From: Apostichopus japonicus
Lineage: Eukaryota; Echinodermata; Holothuroidea; Aspidochirotida; Stichopodidae
Direction: 5' to 3'
DNA: 64,000 bases
Assembly: GCF_037975245.1 (NCBI RefSeq)
Contig: NC_092573.1
Location: forward strand, 15,398,001 to 15,462,000
Shown here: positions 22,190 to 31,289 of the stretch, one piece after another
How the letters are laid out: every line of letters starts with the position of its first letter
How positions within the stretch are numbered: position 1 is the stretch's first letter
Program-made: the position numbers and the translations under genes
Notes under the pieces: generated by a model
What the model saw: the letters and a program-made list of their open reading frames with translations, nothing else
Databases searched by the model: none
What the model was told of the DNA's origin: nothing

Positions 22190-22236
22190 CTTTCTTTTGA
22201 TTGTTGATTCCGAGAGAGAGATTCTCTGCCTATTTC
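22190..22236 (-). CDS. Exon 5' (copy 1), short charged exon
   Basis: Acceptor TTTTGCATAG before 22236, donor GTAATG after 22190. The 47-nt exon reads EIGRESLSRNQQSKE in phase 0 and ends with AG, which joins the T of exon 6' to give serine. The paralogue at 28344-28399 is nine bases (three codons) longer and keeps the same phases. Confidence 0.58.
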
Positions 22237-22472
22237 CTATGCAAAATGTAAAATAAATGAACAAAAACTCAATTGTATAACGGCAAATACTTATTAAACG
22301 GCACTTTTATCAAATGGTGGATGGCAGGAAGGAGGAAACGCCCCAGGCTCTCATATAATAAGAAAGCTGACCCCGTGGCCCTTATTATGATTTAGGCTTC
22401 AGTGACGTCATACACATTTTGAAATTTCGAATGCAGTAATTGCAAATGGTAACGTTGCAGAACTGTTTCTCT

Positions 22473-22580
22473 TCAATTCCTAGTGATTGAAGCTACACAA
22501 TGCACGATCGGGAGGAACATACATATTCGAACCATATATTCGAAATATTCCTGATCCCTCTCGGTGTTAGTAGAGGTAGC
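22473..22580 (-). CDS. Terminal exon M, chimeric tail at the duplication junction
   Basis: CAG acceptor at 22583-22581, then ATSTNTERDQ in phase 0, matching the acidic tail class. From about 22545 the sequence no longer matches other tails and runs 25 further codons to TGA at 22475-22473. The switch falls where copy 2 of the local duplication meets copy 1, so the new C-terminus comes from former intron or flank sequence. No AATAAA was noted close by. Confidence 0.42.
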   Translation of the reverse strand, partial: ATSTNTERDQEYFEYMVRICMFLPIVHCVASITRN

Positions 22581-22689
22581 CTGAAAAGGACATCTATCAT
22601 AGTTCTGAAATGGAATGAAGTGATGAATATTGATTGCTGGGGCTCAAACATCAATAACGTAAAGTTCTCATTTGAAGAAAAGACACAAA

Positions 22690-22745
22690 GATTGAAAAAA
22701 ACTGATTTTGAGTTTCCTTGTATTTGTTGATGGGCCTGAACACTA
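22690..22745 (-). pseudogene. Degenerate tail unit N
   Basis: Related to the exon P/L type but lacking its acceptor; a deletion joins it to 'gaatgaagtaaggaacacgg' of the next unit. Confidence 0.35.
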
Positions 22746-22835
22746 TCCATGTATGGAATGAAGTAAGGAACACGGATTGCGGGGACTTAAACACCATTAA
22801 TTTAAAATATTTATTTGAACAGAAGACAAATAAAT

Positions 22836-22916
22836 TCACTCAACTGGTTCTGAGTCTCCCTGTAATGTGTCAGGGCCCTGATCCCTATCGGTACTAGTAG
22901 AAGTAGCTTGAAAAAG
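22836..22916 (-). pseudogene. Tail unit O with lost splice acceptor
   Basis: The coding part would read ATSTSTDRDQGPDTLQ...EPVE and ends in TGA at 22838-22836 with AATAAA beyond. The CAG acceptor found in sister units is CAA here. The next usable AG is one base later, which shifts the frame. I read it as a disabled last exon. Confidence 0.45.
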
Positions 22917-23069
22917 ATATCTATCATAGTTCTGAAATGGAATGAAGTAAGGAATATTGATTGCTGGGGCTCAAACATCAATAACGTAAAGTTCTCGTTT
23001 GAAGAAAAGACACATAGATTGAACAAAACTGGTTCTGAGTTTCCTTGTATTTGTTGATGGGCCTGAACC

Positions 23070-23093
23070 CTATCCATGTAAGTTAGAAGTTGT
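23070..23093 (-). CDS. Very short terminal exon P
   Basis: Acceptor TTTACACAG then TTSNLHG and a stop in phase 0. It is homologous to the long exons I and L, but a TAG truncates it after seven codons. It could be a functional minimal tail or a decayed one. Confidence 0.3.
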   Translation of the reverse strand, partial: TTSNLHG

Positions 23094-23109
23094 CTGTGTA
23101 AAGAACATA

Positions 23110-25105
23110 TTTTCACATTTTCAAATTGTTACCTAGCCAGAAGCTTGTAATAATTCTTTTTTGAAAAGTTCTTGCTAATTCATTGTTTACTTTACTTTTT
23201 ACTTCAGAAAACACATATATAGTTATTCAATTATGAATTTGGAACGGTGATAAGAAAGGACTTTGCAAGATGTGACATAGCCTGATGCATTTTAACTTTC
23301 GTATAATCACACAATAAGTTGTTTCTTCTCCTTCACCAAATATTGTCCCGTTCCGAGTTACAGAATGACTTTAAGCGAATTACAGGATGAACGAATTACA
23401 GGATGACTTTAGGCACACAATTACTTTTGATATATTGCAGACTTTATGAACATTTACTATCAGTCAATCAGTTGCATCATTATTTACCGCGTTTTTATGT
23501 TGAAGAATTAACCAATTAAACTTGTGAGAATGATGATATATGCACATCAAGGCTAAACTTACGCCTGTAATCATCCCTTAAAATCGATCAGCGAGCATGA
23601 GATGTGCTGTCTCTGCTTACAAACTATAACAGCCTTTCATTATGAAAACATATTTCTAAGACGCATGGGCGAGAAAATACATTACCCTGCATATTAGTTA
23701 ATTTCATGTAATATGGTACATACAACGTACAAGTTTTTGCGACACAAACCAAAATTCAGATGTGAGTCGATCTACTATATATAAGCAGCCTACGTGAACA
23801 TTTCTCGATCTTGCAGGCTTTACCCAAATTTAACTGTCCTGTTTGAGTTAAAAATCTGACTTATTTTCACTGAAGACATGTACTAGAGACTATAGAGCTA
23901 TATTGCGTTGCAGATGTGTGTGAGCCTGTGAGGGCGGATTAGCATAGGAGACAGGCGTGTAGAGGGAGGGAAATCAAGATTGTGAAGTCGACATAGAGTA
24001 CATGAATAGCCTCGACTCTAACCTGGACTTTAGGATTCATAAACCTAGCCTGTCTTGAACTCGCGCTTGCTTCATCATCGGATCTGCTGGACTAGGCAGT
24101 AATCAGTTTTTCCATATTTAAGAAATGAATTTCCCCAATTGGGCTTACTTCAGCGGTCGTTAGCCCTAATTATTGAAAGGTGTATGCGAACCGTCCCTTG
24201 TTAGTCCCCGAAAAAATTCCCGATATTGTCGTATTCCGGAAATTCACTTCAAAGTGAAAACACTGTCACAAATTTCTTTATACATGAATCGTTGTAAGTA
24301 TTACTAGTGATAACTATGCCCATTGCAAAACGAGGAACCAACAGTGTATGCACTTCGTAGTTTCATTCATTTCAATAATAAAGCGAAAAAGGTACAAAAG
24401 TATTCCTCTGCTAAATCTTCTAAACGTTTGATTGTGCTGACCCCAAATTGCTCACGAAAGTTGCACTTATACAACAATAGAACGACCTGTAACTTTTTTT
24501 TTTAAATTGACATACCATAAAGAAACGTTAAAGAGCAGAAATCGGAATCGGCTCCAACTTTAGGTCATTCTCACATGTCGTTTAATCATTGGATCTGATT
24601 GGGTGATATGGTATCATGTAACCATTACTGACATAATGCTTGTAATACGGATAGTTATTAACAACATGTATAAATCCATGGTAATAAAGCGTGTTTGGAG
24701 AATATAAACATGGTCTGATCTTGTCACTTTAAGGTACCCTGACTCTGCATATCAAACATACCGGACGTTAATGCAAGTTCCCACTGCACAGATTTATACC
24801 TCTATTCAGCCATTTTTAATTTCAGCCACCCATTTGGATAGTACTAAAGTCCAAAACAAGAATGGACGGGGGAAGGGCAGGGGTGGTGTGTTGGCGATGG
24901 GATATGCACCTTATGGAAATTTTATGTGTCCAAACTGAGGGTTTAGTTTGTTTGTATTTCTTAATTAGAAAGTCAAACATTTAGTAGTCTCATAAAGCAA
25001 ATAATACATCATCAAACTTTAAAGCTTTATCAATTTCTTAACTTAACTTATACATTATTTCATATTTCATTCATATATATTTAAAATAAAATATTATTTT
25101 CTGTA
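23110..25105. repeat. Intronic block of duplication copy 2
   Basis: 23110-24570 matches 9135-11850 with one large gap; 24585-25105 matches 20041-20550. No conserved coding frame. Confidence 0.65.
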
Positions 25106-25110
25106 AATAC

Positions 25111-25201
25111 CTTTTTCTTGCCATCCGATTTGTTGATAGCTTTGCGTACAAATGGTCTGTTTTTTCCCGTTGATTCTTCTCTATCGTCAGGAATTGATGT
25201 A
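25111..25201 (-). CDS. Exon 6 (copy 2), charged linker
   Basis: Acceptor TTTCTTTAAG before 25201, donor GTATTT after 25111, 91 nt. It reads TSIPDDREESTGKNRPF then VRKAINKSDGKKK. Compared with exon 6' it is less acidic and more basic, while length, phase and splice sites are kept. With exon 5 it makes a cassette that both starts and ends in phase 0. Confidence 0.65.
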
Positions 25202-26489
25202 CTTAAAGAAATTAATAGAAAATAAAGTCTCTTACCAGAATCATTTCGAAAGCCCACTTTAATATAATTCTCCATTTTTAAAATGTAATTCTACACTTTA
25301 TGTAGTGTAACTTATCTCAAAGGTTTTCCGCGGTTTCCAACCGATCCATCCTAGTCGGTAGGATGACTCAGTTCCTGACAAACCGTGAACAAGAAATTAA
25401 AGATGTGATATGTAGATCACATACTTGAAGAGGAAAGGAATTACGGAGTCACATATTGGGAAGGAGATGTAACTACTTTCGTGACACGCGTAGGACTATG
25501 TAGGGTTGGAAACGTTCAATGACATGTATGTATTGGCCTCAATTCGGTTCATGAGCCGATCCGGTTGAAGGCACCCGGGGAAAATACACATATCATCGGC
25601 GCAACAGAACACATAGTAGCCTATGAGATATGATGGGTACTCAGTTAGTACAATATTCCTCAATTTTATGGGGAAACATGACTTCATTTGAAAAATTTTG
25701 TGTTTTTTCCCAGCTGGTTTGCATCTCTTATCGTAAACTATTGGGATATTATTTTACCCAAGTATTGAGTAAAACTAAAGTTGCCGGAGGTGCAGCACGT
25801 GGTTTACATATACAGTGAGATCACCTATACACCCGGGAGTATGCTTCAACGATCCCGGACCACACCGCCTCCTTTACTAAACCCAGTCGCTTGCCTTTGC
25901 CCGTTCCAGACAGGTTCTTGCAGCAGCTACCTAAATCAGTCAGAAACTCACCACCTTTAAAATCATCTGTATGTCCCTTACCCATTTCCCGTAGATGGCT
26001 AATGGCTAATGTCCACCCTAGCTCCCCCTCCCCCCCCCCCCCCCATAAAAAACTCCTGGATATGTCATAGCGTTACAACATACTCATCATGATATTAGGT
26101 ACGTCTATAATAATTCCAAACGACAAAATTCCTGCATGATATTTGTAGTCGCATTAAGCTACTACACCAATCTGTAAAGTAAACTAGAAACAGGGTCCTC
26201 GTATGAGCTCCAAATCTTGATAAGGATATTTTACTTGAATGCAACGTTACGCTGTTTTACAGATCCAGAACTGTAACAAAGCGCTTGTTCATTTCAATAA
26301 TACATAAACATATTAATATTATGTGAAGTACAAATGTGATCAGCTATCGTTTATCCAAGCACACCTATTCAGGAATTCTTTCATTTGACCAGTTTGTGCT
26401 AAACATTAACTTGTTATATTTCTTGAGCATATAATATTGTGACTGAACTCAGTTGCCTAGTACATTTACTTTTAAAAGCTATTCATTAT

Positions 26490-28005
26490 GCTGTATTAAT
26501 TGTTTGAAACTTGTCCAATACTTTGCCGCGAGATCCCCGTTACTATCCAGGGGTGTTTCCTATGACGTAAGTAATCGCGCACCTAGACTATTGTTCGAGG
26601 AGCTGAGCTTCCTGGTCTCCGGAAGACTGGTGACCGAAACTCATGGGCTTTGAAGTAGTAAAGTCTTTGGAGACATTATTGTTTTCCTGAGAGTGTAGTT
26701 TCTGAGGGGATCGGAGTTGGTTTTAGTGCCTTTTTGGCCTTGAAATTTAGGATTACGCTTGACGGGTCACGTAGAAAGCACACCACATAGGGTACGCTAT
26801 TTTATCATATTTGGTTTCCCAAAAGGGAAAACTATGGAGTCACTCTTACCAACCTTGCAAAATTGTGAGGGGGACATCGGATTGCATAGTCGGCAATGAC
26901 TATAACTCGGATCACAAAGCTGGTATTTACTATAAAAGTTACATTCGTCCAACACGGCAACATACAGAAAGTTGTACTCAAAGCCGAAGACTCCGTTGGT
27001 ACAACTCCTTCGGCCAGCGACGGTTAGACCGTCATTTCTCAGAAAGGTTGATATTACTAAAATCGTAGCGTCTGTACTGTTAGTCAATGTTAGAAATAAT
27101 AAAATTATCAAAGGAAAATTAAAATTGTACTTGATACTGTTAAATTAGTAAATGTTGATACTATTATGTATCATGTCTTTAAATGTTAAAATATGTTGCG
27201 TTTGATACAGAAATTGTTAACCCCCTATACAATAGTCCACGTACCTGACGCTTAGTATGTTAGTGTCATTATGTTGGTAGGGGTAACGTAAGTTGGCTTT
27301 AAGTTTAAAAAAAAGGGAAATATGTCTATAACAAAAATAACAGCAGATGACGTATAAGGAGCATATTTGTTATGTATTCTGAAATAAAGTTCTCATATGA
27401 CTTATCAAAAATGTATATATTACTTGCCAACTTATGCAATACGAGTAGTACCCGCTGTGACAAATATTACGTGGTACAGGTAGGACCTTGCAATGTTATC
27501 TACGAATTAATCATGTCACACATCCCGTAGACTGCAATATTGCACAGTTGCACTGGGGGGTCTATACGCTAAGTTACTTAGGCTTGGGGTTATTAACATT
27601 AATGAGTTGCGCTCTGAACTGCGTGAAGCTTAATGTACCTTTGTAACGTGAATGATCAGTAGTTCTGCCTTAAATGACTCGAGTTCAGTCAGTCCGTAAT
27701 AAGCAGCATTAGTTAACTGTAGCCTTGTTTCTGCAACTTGGTATTTATACTGAAGCTGCGTCGAGCGCTGCGCTTGGCCCTATGTAGTACGCTGCGATAG
27801 ACGCTGCGTAGTGCATCGTGCTGTGGTATTTCGTAATTACGTAAACATTTAACGTTGTCATGACGCAAGGATACCTGTAAGGGCTATATAATTAAAGCAC
27901 AATATTTTACGAACCCTGTCAGTAAATTATTGGAGTTTTGCATAAATTTACCACTGTGCCACAGGCACTTGGATATCTCCTCCATTGCTATCTCTTTGTC
28001 GAGTC
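26490..28005. other. 1.5-kb segment present only in duplication copy 2
   Basis: Sequence similarity to copy 1 stops near 26487 and resumes near 28010. The segment has no target-site duplication or terminal repeats that I can see, but it includes a possible cysteine-rich exon (26849-27082). Confidence 0.5.
26849..27082 (-). CDS. Possible orphan exon, cysteine-rich
   Basis: An acceptor TTGACTAACAG ends at about 27083. An open stretch of about 78 codons follows, including NGVFGFEYNFLYVAV and cysteine spacing DECNFYSKYQLC, SHCRLC and FCK. It can end at AAG|GTTGGT (26849) or at the stronger GTTG|GTAAGA four bases later. The start phase equals that of exon 6. I do not recognise the family; the composition suggests an extracellular or disulphide-rich fold, which does not fit an SH2 adaptor, so it may belong to another gene or be inactive. 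Confidence 0.3.
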
Positions 28006-28343
28006 TGTCTTTCGCCAATCCCAGCAGGGACGTGGCGTTGCAATATTTAACGAACGATTTAAAGGAATTACTCCGGTAGCAGGCAACTTGAAATTTACAG
28101 AGAAGAAAATGTTCTACTTTTCAGTGAAAACCAGCTATCTTTATTGTAAATGTTTTTTGAAGTTGACTTAATTTTCTTAAGTCGACTTAATTTTACTCCA
28201 AGAAGTTGATCATAGGTGATTTGTCATGGCACTGAAGTACATAACAAAAGCAATAATCAAGCACCGTGACTGAGTTATGTGTCATTGAGCCAATTACAAT
28301 ACCAGATCTGACGGATTACAATCAGGAAAACCAATAACATTAC

Positions 28344-28399
28344 CTTTCTCTTATTTCTTTTGATTGTTGATTCCGAGAGAGAGATTCTCTTTCTATATC
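28344..28399 (-). CDS. Exon 5 (copy 2), short charged exon
   Basis: Acceptor TTTTGCATAG, donor GTAATG, 56 nt. The phase-0 frame reads DIERESLSRNQQSKEIRE plus AG, joining to exon 6 as Ser. The phases match both the preceding SH2 exon (ends phase 0) and exon 6. Confidence 0.62.
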
Positions 28400-28635
28400 C
28401 TATGCAAAATAAAAAATATATAAATAAAAAACTCAGTTCTAAAACGGCAATTACATTTAAATAGGGCATTTTTATCAAATGGTGGATGATGAGGAAGGAG
28501 AAAACGGCCAGTCTCCCATACAAATGGGAAGCTGACCCACGGCCCTCATTATGCTTAGACTCAGTAACGTCTTACATATTTTGAGTTTTGAATGCAGTAA
28601 CTGCAGTTCGATTAAAATTAAAATGTTTTGTTCAT

Positions 28636-28822
28636 TAGAAAAAAGGATCAGGAGGGACACTCAAGTCCCCAGCAAGGACCCTATATGGAGAGGGAAACAA
28701 AGTGAAGACACAAACACTCAGACCCGATTACAATGCTTAAAGTGCTTGTCCAAAGCATTCTTAAACCCATTGACACTACTTGCAAGTAAAACTTTCTCAG
28801 GCAAACCGTTCCACTCTATCTG
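28636..28822 (-). mobile_element. 3' fragment of the CR1-like family
   Basis: Nearly the same as 12194-12375 in the larger element ('aaaaaaggat', 'ggagggacac', 'gcttaaagtgcttgtccaaa'). Only the 3' end is present, as usual for 5'-truncated LINE insertions. Confidence 0.85.
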
Positions 28823-28830
28823 AACAAACT

Positions 28831-29350
28831 AAATAGTGTGTGACTACGAAAGCGTAGAAGGGACATGGTGATGAAAGAGAGACAAACTCGTCAAAATGAC
28901 AACATTCAGAAAAATGACGTTTTGCAGAGTTTAACAACTCGTCAAAACAACAAACTTATTAAATTTGCCGAGATGCAACAAGTAAAATGAAAAAACTCTG
29001 AAAATTGACGTTTTGCCGAGATACAACAAGTCGTCAAAATGACAAAACGCTGAAATTAACGCAAAACGTTAATTTCAGCGTTTTTGTCATTTTGACGACT
29101 TGTTGTATCTCGGCAAAACGTCAATTTTCAAAATTTTGTCATTTTGACCACTTGTTGTATCTCGGCAAAACGTCAATTTTCAGAGTTTTTTCATTTTACT
29201 TGTTGCATCTCGGCAAATTTAATAAGTTTGTTGTTTTGACGAGTTGTTAAACTCGGCAAAACGTCATTTTTCTGAATGTTGTCATTTTGACGAGTTTGTT
29301 TCTCTTTCATCACCATGTCCCGTCTACGCTTCCGTAGTCACGCACTATTT
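28831..29350. mobile_element. Long palindromic foldback element
   Basis: The left arm (28831 to about 29064) is the reverse complement of the right arm (about 29070-29350) over almost its whole length. The tips are AAATAGTG...CACTATTT, and ACT on both sides may be a 3-bp target duplication. The arms contain repeated 'gtcattttgacgagttgt'-like blocks, and the right arm has one extra copy of about 45 bp. It has no coding capacity. It begins 34 bp beyond the donor of the second SH2 exon. Confidence 0.85.
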
Positions 29351-29384
29351 ACTCATTGTGTTTTTTTTAGTTAATTAAACCTAC

Positions 29385-29567
29385 CGGAGAACGTTGGTCT
29401 TTTGGGTATTGGTGAAATAATTTCGACTCATCAAGGTCGTAATCGTCTCTGCACAACGGAGTAATCAGGATCATTGTTTTGTCAGTGTGAGACAGAGAAC
29501 TTTTCATCTCGAAATGTGTGTGTACCAGCATTCTCACTGACTTAAATCTCCCCCCATGTGTCTTGTA
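29385..29567 (-). CDS. SH2 domain exon, C-terminal half, plus Tyr-containing linker
   Basis: Acceptor TTTTAATCCCGTTACAG, donor CCG|GTAGGT, 183 nt, phase 0 at both ends. It begins YKTHGGRFKSVRMLVHTHF and continues through SSLSHTDKTMILITP, matching the second half of SH2 domains (the F-x-S-V-x-x-L-V-x-x-H helix and the final L-x-x-P strand). After the domain comes DDYDLDE and HQYPK, two tyrosines in charged context. The exon junction falls inside the SH2 fold at the turn before the second helix. Joined to the previous exon it gives a domain of normal length. Confidence 0.82.
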
Positions 29568-30497
29568 CTGTAACGGGATTAAAAGCAACATAGCTGACAG
29601 CGACACAGCAAGATATTTATGTCCAAAGCTCACTCATCCATGTAAACGTTTATAAACCCTACTTCACCAGACATGAAGAATGGTTGCAGATAATATTCTT
29701 ATGATTAATAATCAAGAACAATTAATAATTATTAGTAAACATGAATTCTAAAGTACCGTATAGGAACTATATAAATAGATAAAGCTTTTCTGCAATAAAC
29801 AAATGTTTGAAATATTAATAAAGATTCAATCTAGAACCAAACTGCCAGTTGACTTTTTATAACATTGTATGTTATTACTCTTGTCATAGTGGATTATGAT
29901 AGGAGAAAGCGAGAGAGCGGGTCGATAACGTGGTCTGATGACTTTAATGATTTAATTTGCATAGCAAAGAGCTATAGATGATGGGTGCACAATCCAACAA
30001 CGAGGACCCCCGGCCCACTCAATGTGAATGAACTGTCAGCACGACAGTTACATGAAATAGGCAACTGTCAGCCTAGTCTAGGATTCACTTAGATATAGTA
30101 GTGAACCGAAATGTAGAAGCCACAATTGTGTTTATATTTCATGAAATACTAATTTCTCTCAACAGTCAATGTATCAATCGCTGGAGCCGATATATATGTA
30201 ATGAGTCGTGGACAGTGTTGAAGTCATTAAAGCATTATTTTCTGAAATGAATGTTTATGCTTTCACTTTATGACTGATGTTTATATTTCAGTTGTCCAAT
30301 TTTTTAAACAATATCGATCAAAAGAAACAAGGTCATATAGTGAGCATATGGAAAGATGGACAACATTTATACAACTGCTTTCCTGGTCCGGTCCACAATA
30401 TATGTTTTTTAGGTGTGTTTGAATTATTTTTTACTGCCACTTAAAAATTTACTCCCTGGCACTCTTTACACGGTTTGTGATGGATCTTTAAACTTAC

Positions 30498-30692
30498 GTC
30501 ACTTCCTTCTTTCAGCAGCAGTTCCATGTGATTGCTGACATTGTTGTGTTTAAATGAAAGGACGTACTCCCAATGACGATCAGTTTTATAACGAACCAGG
30601 AAGTCGCCATTGTGTATGAGCATTTTCTCCGCCTCCTCTCTGCTGAGTTTACCAAAGAACCACAGCTCGGATTGAAGTGATTCATCAGTTAG
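30498..30692 (-). CDS. SH2 domain exon, N-terminal half
   Basis: The acceptor TTTTGTCTTTCTGAAG follows a long pyrimidine tract; the donor is GAC|GTAAGT, close to consensus. The 195-nt, phase 0/0 exon encodes the first half of an SH2 domain. Seen directly: the Trp starting the domain and [14 protein letters not shown] (first helix), GDFLVRYK with the phosphotyrosine-binding Arg, EYVLSFKH, and NHMELLLKE with the conserved His of the fourth strand. SH2 domains bind phosphotyrosine peptides in the cytoplasm. All key binding residues are present, so the domain looks functional. A GGAT repeat lies just 40 bp upstream of the acceptor. Confidence 0.88.
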
Positions 30693-30734
30693 CTTCAGAA
30701 AGACAAAAAAAAAAGAATAATGTAGATAGATGTA

Positions 30735-30876
30735 TGGTTGGATGGATGGATGGATGGATGGACGGACGGACGGACGGACGGATCGACGGATCGACGGATG
30801 GACGGAAGGACGGATGGACGGATGGATGGAATGGATGGATGGATGGATGGATGGATGGATGGATGGATTGATGGAC

Positions 30877-30907
<31 letters not shown>

Positions 30908-31285
30908 GGAATGGATGGATGGACGTACGGACGGATGGATGGATGGATGGATGGATGGATGGATGGATGGATGGATGGATGGATGGATGGATGGATGGAT
31001 GGATGGATGGATGGATGGATGGATGGATGGATGGATGGATGGATGGATGGATGGATGGATGGATGGATGGATGGATGGATGGATGGATGGATGGATGGAT
31101 GGATGGATGGATGGATGGATGGATGGATGGATGGATGGATGGATGGATGGATGGATGGATGGATGGATGGATGGATGGATGGATGGATGGATGGATGGAT
31201 GGATGGATGGATGGATGGATGGATGGATGGATGGATGGATGGATGGATGGATGGATGGATGGATGGATGGATGGATGGATGGATA
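30735..31285. repeat. (GGAT)n tetranucleotide tract, ~550 bp
   Basis: 30945-31283 is almost pure GGAT; 30735-30944 contains GGAC and other variants, as expected for an ageing edge. It lies in the intron directly upstream of the SH2 exon's acceptor. Confidence 0.97.
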
Positions 31286-31289
31286 GATA

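Larger units (their letters stand above)
3592..28620 (-). repeat. Tandem duplication of the gene's 3' module
   Basis: Copy 2 (about 22545-28620) and copy 1 (about 3600-22450) share, in the same order, exon 5, exon 6, intron blocks and terminal exons. Copy 1 is enlarged by an 8.2-kb transposon-rich segment (11.85-20.04 kb) and by amplification of tail units; copy 2 has a 1.5-kb insert (26.49-28.0 kb). The junction falls in terminal exon M near 22545. Confidence 0.72.

Noticed and set aside
21032-25818. 62-codon plus-strand frame conserved between duplication copies
   Set aside because: The flanking non-coding sequence is equally conserved, so conservation comes from the duplication itself.
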